This document shows positions 14,680 to 24,596 of a DNA stretch of 64,000 bases, in pieces. The notes beneath the pieces were generated by a model. The model was not told the origin of the DNA. It did not search any database and worked only from the letters and a program-made list of their open reading frames with translations. Both the position numbers and the translations under genes were made by a program. Within the stretch, counting starts at the first letter, position 1. Each line of letters opens with the position of its first letter. The DNA is from an uncultured Fodinibius sp. (GTDB lineage Bacteria; Bacteroidota; Rhodothermia; Balneolales; Balneolaceae): contig CAJXMW010000005.1 of assembly GCA_913056235.1 (NCBI GenBank), forward strand, positions 248,001-312,000, in the 5' to 3' direction.

Positions 14680-16611
14680 ATGGCACATACCGATAGCGAA
14701 CAAGACAGCAATAGCAAGGGATTAAAACATATGGCAGCGCTATCGCTTGCTGCCGTTGGCATTGTGTACGGCGATATCGGTACAAGCCCTATATACGCAT
14801 TCCGGGAAAGTTTTCATGAAGAGTATGGTCTGGCAACCACGCCCGATAATATTCTGGGGGTTTTATCGCTCATTTTCTGGGCACTTATCCTCGTTATTTC
14901 TCTTAAATACCTTGTTTTTGTCCTTCGTGCCGATATTAAGGGCGAAGGGGGAGTACTCGTTCTCACCTCCCTGATAACTCCGAAAGGCAAGGCCAGTAAA
15001 TACCGAAATTGGATGATTATTGCGGGTCTTTTTGGAGCAGCCCTTCTCTATGGAGACGGCATGATTACTCCCGCCATTTCGGTATTGAGTGCAATCGAGG
15101 GCCTCAAAGTGGCCACCCCCATTTTTGAACCCTATATTATTCCTATCACTATTGGTATCATTTTTGGACTTTTCTTTTTCCAAAAATACGGTACCGGCGG
15201 ACTCGGGAAAGTTTTCGGTCCCATTACCACGATATGGTTCACAGCCCTTGCTATTCTCGGTATAAGCCAAATTCTCGGATCGCCCGAGGTTTTTCATGCT
15301 CTCAATCCAGCCTATGCAATAGATTTTTTTGTTCGTAACGGCATTGCGGGATTTCTGGTGCTCGGCTCTGTATTTCTCGTTGTAACCGGCGGAGAGGCCC
15401 TTTATGCTGATGTCGGACATTTTGGGGTGTTGCCCATACGCATGACATGGTTCGGGCTGGTGCTTCCAGCGCTGCTTATCAACTATTTTGGGCAAGGAGC
15501 CTTGCTGTTACAGAATCCTGAAGCCGTTCATAATCCATTTTTCTTAATGGGGCCAAAATGGGCACTTTATCCGCTTGTAGTTATAGCCGCTATGGCAACG
15601 ATCATCGCTTCTCAAGCCGTTATTTCGGGTGTTTTCTCCTTGACGCGACAAGCAATTCAATTCGGATATTTACCGCGCATGAAAGTTGAACAGACCTCCG
15701 ATAAAGAATACGGTCAAATATATATGCCCGGTGCTAACTGGGTTATGATGCTTGCCTGTATAGGCCTTGTTCTCGGCTTCGGTTCGTCCAGTAATCTTGC
15801 TGCCGCCTACGGAGTTGGAGTAACAACAACGATGGTCATAACCACTCTTCTTTTTGCTGTGGTTACCTATACCAAATGGAAATGGAGCCTCTTTTCTACC
15901 ATCCTTTTATCTACAGTATTCCTTCTCATTGATCTTTCGTTTTGGGGCGCTAATATGGTGAAGGTACCTGACGGCGGATGGTTCCCTCTTTTCATCGCGG
16001 GTATCATAATTATCGTAATGACCACCTGGAAGAGAGGTCGTGAGATATTGACAGATCATTTAGAAAACAGCCAAATATCGCTCGAGAAATTCTTAAATAA
16101 CCTGGGAGATTATGCAGAAACCAAAGAAGATAATATCAAAGAAGTTAAGGGTACTGCAATCTATATGTATTCCAATCCTGATGGTACGCCACCGGCACTT
16201 CTAAATAATATCAAATTCAATAAAGTGCTGCATGAAACTATTATCATATTGAGCGTTAAACTGGATGAAGATCAACCCTATGTTGCCCAAGATGAACGCT
16301 TTGAAGTTAAACGACACTCCGATAGGTTTCATCAAATTATTATCAAGAATGGATTTGCGGAAAATGTTAATGTCCCAGATGTATTAAAAAGCATAGACCA
16401 GCAACAGGATGATCTATCTTTTGATATTTCCGAACTCACATACTTCCTTGGGAAGGAACAGATTCTACCTACCGATAAGGATGAATCGGCCATGGCCAAG
16501 TGGAGAGACAAACTATTTTCCGTGCTAGTTAGAAATGAACAGCGCGCTACTGCCTTTTTCGCGCTTCCTCCGGATCGGGTGATAGAGGTAGGCACCCAGA
16601 TAAAGATGTAA
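14680..16611 (+). CDS. kup: Kup-type potassium uptake transporter
   Basis: The protein has 643 residues, normal for the KUP/HAK/KT family of K+ (H+-coupled) inner-membrane transporters. The conserved N-terminal signature GIVYGDIGTSPIYAFRESF (about 27-45) is present, as are LLYGDGMITPAISVLSA (about 121-137) and about 12 membrane segments up to residue 450. A hydrophilic cytoplasmic C-terminus (about 455-643) follows. The start is supported by AGAGGA upstream. It stands alone between tRNA-Pro and the minus-strand LOV kinase. Confidence 0.95.
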   Translation: MAHTDSEQDSNSKGLKHMAALSLAAVGIVYGDIGTSPIYAFRESFHEEYGLATTPDNILGVLSLIFWALILVISLKYLVFVLRADIKGEGGVLVLTSLITPKGKASKYRNWMIIAGLFGAALLYGDGMITPAISVLSAIEGLKVATPIFEPYIIPITIGIIFGLFFFQKYGTGGLGKVFGPITTIWFTALAILGISQILGSPEVFHALNPAYAIDFFVRNGIAGFLVLGSVFLVVTGGEALYADVGHFGVLPIRMTWFGLVLPALLINYFGQGALLLQNPEAVHNPFFLMGPKWALYPLVVIAAMATIIASQAVISGVFSLTRQAIQFGYLPRMKVEQTSDKEYGQIYMPGANWVMMLACIGLVLGFGSSSNLAAAYGVGVTTTMVITTLLFAVVTYTKWKWSLFSTILLSTVFLLIDLSFWGANMVKVPDGGWFPLFIAGIIIIVMTTWKRGREILTDHLENSQISLEKFLNNLGDYAETKEDNIKEVKGTAIYMYSNPDGTPPALLNNIKFNKVLHETIIILSVKLDEDQPYVAQDERFEVKRHSDRFHQIIIKNGFAENVNVPDVLKSIDQQQDDLSFDISELTYFLGKEQILPTDKDESAMAKWRDKLFSVLVRNEQRATAFFALPPDRVIEVGTQIKM

Positions 16612-16758
16612 GGCTAACAACCAAAAGATATCCAAGAGCTAGTGCTAAAAAAGTGTCATCAAAAAAAGTTCGGAAGGCATTGCCTAAAACAGAATAAGGA
16701 TTTAAAACTGCTTTGGGTGAAACCCAACCTTTTATATACATATAAATTCGTCTGCTAC

Positions 16759-17799
16759 TTAGGAAAGCTCCTCAATTCTTAGGTTTTGCGAGGGTCCTTT
16801 TTTGTTCGACCTAATAAATGAAAGGGTAACACCAAAGCCTTCCTTCTCTTCAACTACATTGGTGCTGGCATCCACTTGTGCCAGCAGCGTTTTTATCAGA
16901 CTAAAGCCGAGAGTATCAGGCTCATCAAAATTTACCGTTTCGGGCAGCCCGGTCCCGTAATCCCGAATGGTAAGCTCCACCTTCTCATCGTATACATTCA
17001 AAGAAATATCTGCCCGGCCTTTAGGGCTCTCGGGGTAAGCATGCAAAGAAATATTATGTAGAAGTTCGCTAATAATAATGGAAAGCGGAATTGCTTGGTT
17101 GATATTTACTTCAACCGGGTGAAGATCAAAATTGTAATTTATTTCGGTTTCCACATCAGTAATATGCCGACGGTTTGTCAGCTCTTTAATAAAGTTGGAA
17201 AAATCGATAAGAGCCAATCCTTCCTTCTGGTACAGCAGTTCATGAATAAGGCTCATAGAATGCACACGCAGACGACTTTTTTCCAGTGCATCGGCCTCAC
17301 TCCTTTCATTCTGCTCTAATTCCAGCATGCTCGACATAACAGCAAGGTTATTTTTTACCCGATGATGTACTTCCGTCAGCAGCGCTTCATTCTCTTTTTC
17401 TTTTCGGGCCAGTTTTTTGCGTGTGGAAATTATATTGGTAATATCATCTTGGATACCTATATAATGGGTCAATGTGCCCTCATCATCAAAAACGGGTGTC
17501 AAACTTAGGCGATTCAAAAAAAGTTCGCCATTTTTACGATAATTCCTGATCACGACCTTGCAGGGATTGGCCGCCTTAATGGCTGATCGCAACACATGTA
17601 ATGCCGGCTGATCGCGATCACCTTTCTGTAAAAAACGACAATTTCGGCCAACTACTTCCTCCTCTTCGTAGCCGCTCATTCGCAAAAACGTATCGTTGCA
17701 GTAAATGATAGGCTCATCAGGGCGGCGCATATCCGAAATAACCACCCCCTCCAGACTCGCATTCATCGTTTGGGCCAGTTTGGAAATGTATTGATCCAT
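16759..17799 (-). CDS. LOV-domain blue-light histidine kinase (HisKA_2 type)
   Basis: The protein has 346 residues. The N-terminal PAS domain (about 10-120) contains the LOV signature GRNCRFLQ with the flavin-adduct Cys54. After a short helical linker comes a HisKA_2/HWE-type dimerisation segment EVHHRVKNNLAV (143-154) with the phospho-acceptor His, then a HATPase domain with ELLHNISLHAYP (N box), DYGTGLP and a GFGV-type G box. There is no membrane segment, so it acts in the cytoplasm. It presumably autophosphorylates in response to blue light and signals to a response regulator not encoded nearby. It is a single gene on the minus strand. Confidence 0.92.
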   Translation of the reverse strand: MDQYISKLAQTMNASLEGVVISDMRRPDEPIIYCNDTFLRMSGYEEEEVVGRNCRFLQKGDRDQPALHVLRSAIKAANPCKVVIRNYRKNGELFLNRLSLTPVFDDEGTLTHYIGIQDDITNIISTRKKLARKEKENEALLTEVHHRVKNNLAVMSSMLELEQNERSEADALEKSRLRVHSMSLIHELLYQKEGLALIDFSNFIKELTNRRHITDVETEINYNFDLHPVEVNINQAIPLSIIISELLHNISLHAYPESPKGRADISLNVYDEKVELTIRDYGTGLPETVNFDEPDTLGFSLIKTLLAQVDASTNVVEEKEGFGVTLSFIRSNKKGPSQNLRIEELS

Positions 17800-17878
17800 A
17801 TACCTTATATCTGCTAAATAACTTTCAAAATGCTACAGGTGTAATAATAAATCTTCAAAAAGAAGGCTAAAAGTTAAC

Positions 17879-18277
17879 TCAAGAAATGGATTGACACAAT
17901 TCTACCAGCACGCCATGGTTATCTTTGGGATGCACAAACGCCACCAACTTGTTGTCGGCTCCGCGCCTGGGCTCGTCGGTCAGTACCGTAAATCCTTCGC
18001 TGCGCAGCCGTTCCAGCTCGGCATGGATATCATCCACCTCAAAAGCCACATGGTGCATGCCTTCGCCCTTCTTTGCTACATACTTGGCAATCACCGAATC
18101 CGGATCCGTAGCACCTAAAAGCTCCACCTTTGACTGACCGGTCTGGAAAAAGGCCGTTTCCACTTGTTGACTCTCTACAGTTTCACGCTTGTAGCATTTG
18201 CCATCAAGCAGCTTTTCATAAGTTGCGATGGCTTCTTCAAGGTCCTCTACCGCTATGCCAATATGATCTATATGCAT
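17879..18277 (-). CDS. mce: Methylmalonyl-CoA epimerase (VOC family)
   Basis: The protein has 132 residues, typical length. The two beta-alpha-beta-beta-beta modules of the vicinal-oxygen-chelate fold are visible, with metal-ligand-type residues in HIDHIGIAV (start), GMHHVAFEV (about 73-81) and LVEL near the end. GVLVELCQ closes the protein. It interconverts (R)- and (S)-methylmalonyl-CoA in propionate metabolism. It lies 27 bases downstream of serA on the same strand and may share its transcript. Glyoxalase-like functions are an alternative, but the size and C-terminal motif favour the epimerase. Confidence 0.85.
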   Translation of the reverse strand: MHIDHIGIAVEDLEEAIATYEKLLDGKCYKRETVESQQVETAFFQTGQSKVELLGATDPDSVIAKYVAKKGEGMHHVAFEVDDIHAELERLRSEGFTVLTDEPRRGADNKLVAFVHPKDNHGVLVELCQSIS

Positions 18278-18304
18278 TGTCCGTTATTGGTTTTTAGTTG
18301 GCCA

Positions 18305-19903
18305 TCATCCGTTCATTGGTAAACTCACATACTGGAGCGCTTTAACACCATCAAGCTCAAGAATTGGCTTTAGCTCGTTGTCTGTCATCTTCTTGTCGAC
18401 CGAGACAGCCGTGATAGCATTTTTGCCTTTTTTAGTACGACCCAGGCTCAGTGATGCAATATTGATATCCTGTTGCGCGAGCGCGCCACTCACACCAGCA
18501 AGCATACCGGGCTTATCCACATTTTGGTACATAATGATATCACCTTCGAGGCGCAGCTCAATACCATAACCGTCAATTTCGACAATGCGATAATCCTCAT
18601 CGCCAAACACCGTCGCCGAAATCTTCTGATACTCGGCTCCACCGCCTAGTTCAATAGTAATCAGATCGTTAAAGGTCTTGGTCTGTGTAGCTGTGGTTTC
18701 GCGGATGTTGAGCCCCCGCTCCTTAGCATAATGACGTGCGTTAATAAGGTTTACTGCCTCACTGACGTGCTGCGAAAGAATGCCTTTGAGGATTGAATCT
18801 GTAAGCACATCGGCAAATTTTGCGCAGGTGCCGCTGTACTCAAACGAAAACTCGTTGGCATGCTCGGGAGCCAGCTGAATCGCCATGCTTCCCAGCTTTT
18901 CGGCCAGCTTCAGATAAGGCTGCACTTCTTTATTGGTAATCAGCGAAATCGACTTGCCGTTCAGGCTTCCTTTGAAACTTTTCTGCTCAAGCGCATCCGC
19001 CATCTGATGGGCAATCTGCTCGGCTACTTTTTCCTGGGCTTCTTCAGTGGAAGCTCCAAGGTGAGGCGTACAAATAATATTGGGATGCTTCAGGATCTCA
19101 TACAAGTCATCTTTGGGCGGCTCGTTGGTGTATGAGTCCAGCGCAACGCCGGCAACGTATCCTTCATCAATCAGTTTGGGAAGATCTTCCTCTTTGTAAA
19201 TACCACCCCGGGCACAGTTGATCATAAACATGCCCTTCTTGAGTTTATCGGCATTTCCCATCGATACCATGCCCTTGGTCTTCTCAGTGAGCGGAGTATG
19301 CACGGTTAAAAAGTCGGAAACACCAAGCAGCTCATCCAGTTCCAGCAACTCCACTTCCAGGCGATCAGCTTTCTCCTGAGAAGCAAATGGATCGTAGGCT
19401 TTCACGGTCATGCCAAACTGCTGCATGCGCTTGGCTACTTCGGACCCGATTTTACCTAGTCCTACAATACCAAGTGTTTTATTGTGTACCTCGGTACCCA
19501 TGTACTTCTTCCGATCCCATCCGTTATTTTTTACTTTGTCAACCGACTGTGGAATGTTGCGGGCCACGGCCAGGATCATTCCACAAGTATGCTCGGCAGT
19601 AGAAATGGTATTGCCGTCGGGCGTATTCATCACAAGTACGCCACTTGCCGTTGCTGCGGGAATATCAATATTATCAACCCCTACACCGGCACGGCCGATA
19701 ACTTTCAGATTTTTAGCTGCTTTGATCAGTTTTTTGCTCACGGTCGTAGAACTACGAACGACCATACCGTCATATTCGGGAATCTCCTCAAACAGTTCAT
19801 CTTCTGTTAAGTTGTTCTTTCGAACCGCTTCGATTCCCCGTTCGGCAAAAACATCTTCACAAACGGGATCAACATTATCTGCTAGTAAAATTTTAAATGA
19901 CAT
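18305..19903 (-). CDS. serA: D-3-phosphoglycerate dehydrogenase
   Basis: The protein has 532 residues, the long form. It has a substrate-binding domain and an NAD-binding Rossmann domain (LGIVGLGKIGSEVAKR, about 144-159). The active-site blocks include INCARGG (about 229-235), DSYTNEPP, and the catalytic His in CTPHLGAST. An intervening allosteric domain and a C-terminal ACT domain (about 460-530, beginning DIIMYQNVDKPGMLAGVSG) follow. It catalyses the first step of serine synthesis; the ACT domain suggests serine feedback. It is followed by the epimerase gene and preceded by engB, with 16 bases between. Confidence 0.96.
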   Translation of the reverse strand: MSFKILLADNVDPVCEDVFAERGIEAVRKNNLTEDELFEEIPEYDGMVVRSSTTVSKKLIKAAKNLKVIGRAGVGVDNIDIPAATASGVLVMNTPDGNTISTAEHTCGMILAVARNIPQSVDKVKNNGWDRKKYMGTEVHNKTLGIVGLGKIGSEVAKRMQQFGMTVKAYDPFASQEKADRLEVELLELDELLGVSDFLTVHTPLTEKTKGMVSMGNADKLKKGMFMINCARGGIYKEEDLPKLIDEGYVAGVALDSYTNEPPKDDLYEILKHPNIICTPHLGASTEEAQEKVAEQIAHQMADALEQKSFKGSLNGKSISLITNKEVQPYLKLAEKLGSMAIQLAPEHANEFSFEYSGTCAKFADVLTDSILKGILSQHVSEAVNLINARHYAKERGLNIRETTATQTKTFNDLITIELGGGAEYQKISATVFGDEDYRIVEIDGYGIELRLEGDIIMYQNVDKPGMLAGVSGALAQQDINIASLSLGRTKKGKNAITAVSVDKKMTDNELKPILELDGVKALQYVSLPMNG

Positions 19904-19919
19904 GGATGTTGTTGGTTAA

Positions 19920-20519
19920 TTATTGAGATTCAAACTGGGCAAATTCGGAAATCAGTTTCTTCACTTCGCCAACTCCGGTGCCCTCTTTGGCTGAGCTGAT
20001 CACAATGGGTACTTCAATATTCATTTCATCGAGGATACGCTTCAGACGCGCCTTCGACTGCTGACGCTTGTTATAAGAAATTTTGTCGCCTTTGGTCAAT
20101 ACGACAATAAACGGCAGCCGGTTGGCGCCGAGCCAGTAGAAAAACTGTTCATCCAGATCACTGGGCTCGTGCCGAATATCCACCAAGTGAATTACAAGCT
20201 TCAACGTGGGGCGCTGCAACAAATAGTCGCGAATATCACGTCCCCACCGCTCGCGTTCTTCCTTCGAAACCTGGGCGTAACCGAATCCCGGAAGGTCCAC
20301 TAAAAAAGTACGATCATCCACCAGGTAATAATTCATCACACGCGTCTTGCCCGGCACGTTACTGGTGCGCGCCAATCCTTGGTGATCCACCAACGCATTT
20401 ATCAGCGTAGATTTGCCCACATTCGATCGACCAGCAAAGCAGATTTCCGGGAAATGCGGATCCGGACATACATCCAGTGAGGGAGCGCTCGTAACAAATT
20501 TCGCCTTCTTGAACTGCAT
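19920..20519 (-). CDS. engB: Ribosome-biogenesis GTPase EngB/YihA
   Basis: The protein has 199 residues. All GTPase motifs are present: G1 GRSNVGKST (about 31-39), switch region with the conserved TSNVPGKT, G3 DLPGFGYA and G4 TKGD. The G5-like SSAKEGTG lies near the C-terminus. EngB assists assembly of the 50S subunit. The ATG shares its A with the stop of purF (TAATG), so the two are translationally coupled; serA follows 16 bases later. Confidence 0.95.
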   Translation of the reverse strand: MQFKKAKFVTSAPSLDVCPDPHFPEICFAGRSNVGKSTLINALVDHQGLARTSNVPGKTRVMNYYLVDDRTFLVDLPGFGYAQVSKEERERWGRDIRDYLLQRPTLKLVIHLVDIRHEPSDLDEQFFYWLGANRLPFIVVLTKGDKISYNKRQQSKARLKRILDEMNIEVPIVISSAKEGTGVGEVKKLISEFAQFESQ

Positions 20520-22018
20520 TAAACTATCTCGTTGTCTTCTTTTTCGATTCCAAAATTAACGGGAACCGGATATTTCTCTGTAAAGCAGGCGGTACAGTAT
20601 CCTTTGGGGGATACGTTGGCTTCTTTCACTGCATTGACCAATCCATCCGGCGACAAGTAGCGCAGGCTGTCCACCCCAATCTCTTTGCCCATCGCCTCAA
20701 TATCGCGATCAAAACGATTGGCCATCAATTCATCGGGATCGGGAAAGTCCATGCCGTAGTAGCAGGGACTGATAATGGGGGGCGAGCTCACCAAAAAGTG
20801 TACCTCAGCCGGGTTGGCTTTGCGAATCATATCCACCAGATAGCGCGAGGTAGTACCGCGCACAATAGAATCATCCACAATAATAACCGATCGACCTTCG
20901 ATGACACCCTGTACGGTATTAAACTTGGTGCGCACTTTCTGCTCACGCTGCTGCTGACCGGGCGAAATAAACGTTCGACCCACATAGTGATTACGGATCA
21001 GCCCGATCTCGAACTTGCACTCGTAGCCAAATTTCTGATTTTCGTGCACATAGCCCAACGCCGCTGTATTACTGGAGTCGGGTACCGAAATCACGATGGG
21101 TTTATGATTGGTCTCCTTGGTTAATACCTCATTAATCGGATGCTCTTTGGCCAGATACTTGCCTAAATTGCGTCGAACTTTATCCACATTTTCGCCAAAA
21201 ATCTTGCTGTCGGGACGCGAAAAGTATACATACTCAAAGATACACTGACTTGTGTCGGTACCGTACTCTGCATCCAAATGATAAGATTCGGGCTCTGAGT
21301 CGGAATCCGCATCCTGTTCGATAACCAACACTTCACCGGGCTCCACATCGCGGATATATTCGGCGTCGATGATATCAAAAGCACAGGTTTCGCTGGCCAC
21401 GCAATACGAGCCATCAACCTTGCCGAGACACAGCGGACGAAATCCGTTGGGGTCGCGCACGGCAATCAGCTTGTCATCAGTGAGCATCACCAAGCTATAT
21501 GCTCCTTCGACCTGCTTCAGCGCCTCGAGCACCTGTTCCAGCTGGGTGTCTTTCTGGCTATGCGATATCAGGTGTAGAATCAGTTCGGTGTCGGAGGTAC
21601 TTTGAAACAGCACGCCTTGCTCGCGAAAACGATCACGCAGCTGCTTGGCATTAGCCAGATTCCCGTTATGGCCGATGGCGATGTTGCCTTTGCGATAATG
21701 CACGCGAAATGGCTGAATATTGGCGGGATTCCTGGAGGCACCGGTCGTCGAATAGCGGTTATGGCCAATAGCTGCCGTGCCTTTGAGCTCTTCCTCGAAA
21801 ATTTCCTGATCATCAAAAACATTAAGCACCAGTCCAAAATCGCGGTGCGCCGGCATAGTCCATTTATTGAGTTGATCGTCATAAAAGGAGGTTACAATAC
21901 CTGCCGACTCTTGTCCTCGGTGCTGAAGGGCGTGCAATCCATAATAGGTTAAAAGCGCGGCATCGGGATGGTTTTGAATCCCAAAAATACCGCAATAATC
22001 ATGTGGCTTGTCGATCAT
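20519..22018 (-). CDS. purF: Amidophosphoribosyltransferase
   Basis: The protein has 499 residues. A short propeptide-like N-terminus (MIDKPHDY) precedes the catalytic Cys9 (YCGIFGI). The glutaminase domain has QHRGQESAGI and GHNRYST. The PRTase domain carries the PRPP-binding motif VIIVDDSIVRGTT. The C-terminus has the GYCTACFTEKYPV Cys pair seen in Bacillus-type enzymes that bind an iron-sulfur cluster. It makes phosphoribosylamine, the first committed purine step. It begins the minus-strand run purF-engB-serA-epimerase. Confidence 0.96.
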   Translation of the reverse strand: MIDKPHDYCGIFGIQNHPDAALLTYYGLHALQHRGQESAGIVTSFYDDQLNKWTMPAHRDFGLVLNVFDDQEIFEEELKGTAAIGHNRYSTTGASRNPANIQPFRVHYRKGNIAIGHNGNLANAKQLRDRFREQGVLFQSTSDTELILHLISHSQKDTQLEQVLEALKQVEGAYSLVMLTDDKLIAVRDPNGFRPLCLGKVDGSYCVASETCAFDIIDAEYIRDVEPGEVLVIEQDADSDSEPESYHLDAEYGTDTSQCIFEYVYFSRPDSKIFGENVDKVRRNLGKYLAKEHPINEVLTKETNHKPIVISVPDSSNTAALGYVHENQKFGYECKFEIGLIRNHYVGRTFISPGQQQREQKVRTKFNTVQGVIEGRSVIIVDDSIVRGTTSRYLVDMIRKANPAEVHFLVSSPPIISPCYYGMDFPDPDELMANRFDRDIEAMGKEIGVDSLRYLSPDGLVNAVKEANVSPKGYCTACFTEKYPVPVNFGIEKEDNEIV

Positions 22019-22077
22019 GAATATTTAAAGTGAAGGAGGATTCCAGTGACAGCAAAGTTAATAAAATCGCACAGTAA

Positions 22078-22209
22078 TTAGTAACATAAATGAATTATTT
22101 TCCCCAGTTGTTTTTTGGATAAGACTTTTAACCATAAGATCATTTCTTTGTCATAGCGACCACAAGCCATAAACAATACCAGGCACGATAGAACAATTAG
22201 TTTCTTCAT
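22078..22209 (-). CDS. 43-residue predicted lipoprotein downstream of the TonB receptor
   Basis: A short ORF with a clear lipoprotein signal: basic start MKKL, hydrophobic LIVLSCLVLFM, then a lipobox-like FMAC-G with Cys at residue 15. The remainder is small and basic (KKQLGKIIHLCY). AAGGA lies one base before the ATG, closer than usual. It follows the TonB receptor after a terminator on the same strand. It is too short to assign, and could be real or chance; the signal sequence argues for real. Confidence 0.45.
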   Translation of the reverse strand: MKKLIVLSCLVLFMACGRYDKEMILWLKVLSKKQLGKIIHLCY

Positions 22210-22215
22210 ATCCTT

Positions 22216-22255
22216 AAAAAATTTAAAAGCCACCCTGCGTTAGGGGCAGGATGGC
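22216..22255 (-). terminator. Rho-independent terminator of the TonB receptor gene
   Basis: On the minus strand GCCATCCTGC (22255-22246) pairs with GCAGGGTGGC (22238-22229) with one T-G pair and a 7-base loop. A T-rich tail (TTTTAAATTTTTT) follows. It lies 10 bases after the receptor stop. Confidence 0.8.
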
Positions 22256-22265
22256 CAAATAAGCA

Positions 22266-24596
22266 TTAGAAATTATAAGTTAATGTTGCACCGCCGTAAA
22301 AGGTGGCCTTGTATGGAGCAGGCGAAATGTAGTTATCGCCCAGCGAGCCTATATTTTGTCCCACAAACAAAAAGTTATAGTAGGTACTGCTGGTCAGGTT
22401 GTTGCTCCCCACAAAGGCATCCAGATCAAAATGATTGAACTCTTTTTCATATCCGATGCGCCCGCTCAACAGATTGTAGGATTTTACGTACTCCTGGTTA
22501 TCGAACGTAACCGGCGTCTTATCCATGTACTTATATTTCAGGTGCAGGTAAAAGCCCGGATTGGTTTGCATATCAATGCCCAGATTCACCATGTTCGGTG
22601 CCACACCAGCCACGGAATTAGCTGAATAGTCGGCGGCCAGCGAATCGTTGCCTGCACTGTTTTGAGCATACACTTTGAACTCATCATAGGTAAAATCAGA
22701 GTGGGTATAACTGCCCCAAACTTTGAGCAGTGAAATGGCGGCCTGTTGATCTTGCAAGATATTGTATCCTGCAGAAACCTCTAACCCTCTATTCTGCTGC
22801 TTGCCCGCATTGGTGGTGTACGCAATGGAATTTTCGTATTGCGTGACGAGGCGATCAGAAATCTCAATATCAAATAGCGCCAGCTTGTATGAGAAACGGC
22901 CGTCCATAAGATGTCCTTTGGACCCGATCTCGTACTGCACCGCCTGCTCAGGACTCAGCTGATCATTCACCGATCCGTCGGATGCGATAATATCTCCCAG
23001 CAGCGGCGGCGTCTGTCCCGCATTCACACTGGCATACACTGATGCCTGATCGTTAAAGGATTTCAGCACCGAAATACTCGGGCTAAAGGTGGGATCAAAG
23101 CGCTTGTATTTGGTCGAACTGCCATTATAGAGGCTGCCATTATTGAGCATGTTACGGATGCCGAACTTGTTAAAGTTCAGCACACCTCCCGCCGAAATCC
23201 TGAAGTTATGGGGAAGGCTGAACTCCCACTTAGTGAACAGGTTGTAGTTCAGTGCCCTGTTTTCATTATTCGTCGGGAATTGCGGCTGCGTCGACGGAGT
23301 AAACGGCGGTGAAATAAATGGAGGAATAAAGACGCCATCTTCCGACTCGTTAGACTTCTGGATAAAAGCGCCCAGTTGTCCGTTGACGCCCACATTTTCG
23401 AACTGTTGCTGATACATAAAATTCGTGCGTCCGCCGTAGTTCAGGTTTTCGTAATAGCTGAAACCATGCGCAAAATTTTGATCCAGCGTATGCCCCGTTG
23501 CAAAAACGGTTGTCTTATTGCTCAGGTGAGGATTGAAACTATGCACGGAGGTAATACCCGCACGGTAGCTTTCAATCTCCACCCCGCCGTCGTTGTTGAC
23601 ATAATTGGGAGCGGCAATGGCTCGCTCAGCATAAAAATCTTCCCTGCTAATATTACCGGCCAGCTGTTCATCCGAGTTGTTGTAGCTAAAGTATGTGCTG
23701 ATAACCTGTTTGTCGGATACCTGAAAATGCCCGGAAACACTCACGTAATCTTTCTCCGAGGAATCATGCGGGCGAAAACTGTCATACGACTGGCGCCCAT
23801 AGTTAATCCTCAAATCAGATTTTGCACTTTTCGTCATCACGGTGGTATTATTCCGAAATAGCCCATGACTGCCACCAACCAGCTGCTCAGAAATAGAGGT
23901 TCCTCGCTCATCAGGACGCTGCGAATAGAGATTGACCGTCCCGGCAATCTCGTTGCCATACAGCGGCGATGGGCCTTTGATGACTTCGACGCGTCCCAGG
24001 GTGGAAAAATCGATATCATCCATAATAGTTGTACCTGTGGCATCGGTAACCGGCACGTTATTCAGAAAAAGCTGATAGCCCAATCCGTTAAAGTTGGTAT
24101 TCAGGCCGGCATTGGGATAATAACCGCGGATGGTGATGCGCTGGCCACCCCACGGAGAACGTGACTGCATTTCAACACCGGGCAGTGTATTAAGCGCCGA
24201 CTCCAGGCGAAGGCCCGTCTGCTTGTCGAGATCCGCTTTGCTAATGGTGCCCACAGAGCTCGCTTCCTGAATATCAGCCTGCTCGGTCACGCTGATCTTT
24301 TGCATGGAATACGACAGCGGCACGAGGACTACATCGAGCGACATATCGCAATTATCGATGACTTTTTGATAGGTTCGATAGCCAATATGCGAAATCCTGA
24401 TGCTAACGGATTCGCTACAAGGAATCTGGAAATGCCCTTCGGCATCGGTGGTCGTACCCTTGCCTTGACCGTATGTCACATTGGCTCCTTCCACGGGCTG
24501 ATCAGTGCGTGCATCATGCACCTGTCCTGTAAGCTGCTGACCAAAAGCGGGCTGACATGAAAATATTAAACAAAATATTAATAAAAATTGCTTCAT
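22266..24596 (-). CDS. TonB-dependent outer-membrane receptor, siderophore/iron type
   Basis: The protein has 776 residues from ATG 24596; the frame is open 34 codons further, but only this start gives the signal peptide MKQFLLIFCLIFSCQPAFGQ. Next come a carboxypeptidase-regulatory-like domain (about 22-105, with GANVTYGQGKGTTTDAEG), a plug domain (about 115-240, with IRGYYPNAG and VEVIKGPSPLYG) and a 22-strand barrel ending in GGATLTYNF. It imports a ligand, probably a ferric siderophore judging by its plug, powered by TonB. A 175-residue membrane-linked protein lies just upstream on the same strand. Confidence 0.9.
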   Translation of the reverse strand: MKQFLLIFCLIFSCQPAFGQQLTGQVHDARTDQPVEGANVTYGQGKGTTTDAEGHFQIPCSESVSIRISHIGYRTYQKVIDNCDMSLDVVLVPLSYSMQKISVTEQADIQEASSVGTISKADLDKQTGLRLESALNTLPGVEMQSRSPWGGQRITIRGYYPNAGLNTNFNGLGYQLFLNNVPVTDATGTTIMDDIDFSTLGRVEVIKGPSPLYGNEIAGTVNLYSQRPDERGTSISEQLVGGSHGLFRNNTTVMTKSAKSDLRINYGRQSYDSFRPHDSSEKDYVSVSGHFQVSDKQVISTYFSYNNSDEQLAGNISREDFYAERAIAAPNYVNNDGGVEIESYRAGITSVHSFNPHLSNKTTVFATGHTLDQNFAHGFSYYENLNYGGRTNFMYQQQFENVGVNGQLGAFIQKSNESEDGVFIPPFISPPFTPSTQPQFPTNNENRALNYNLFTKWEFSLPHNFRISAGGVLNFNKFGIRNMLNNGSLYNGSSTKYKRFDPTFSPSISVLKSFNDQASVYASVNAGQTPPLLGDIIASDGSVNDQLSPEQAVQYEIGSKGHLMDGRFSYKLALFDIEISDRLVTQYENSIAYTTNAGKQQNRGLEVSAGYNILQDQQAAISLLKVWGSYTHSDFTYDEFKVYAQNSAGNDSLAADYSANSVAGVAPNMVNLGIDMQTNPGFYLHLKYKYMDKTPVTFDNQEYVKSYNLLSGRIGYEKEFNHFDLDAFVGSNNLTSSTYYNFLFVGQNIGSLGDNYISPAPYKATFYGGATLTYNF

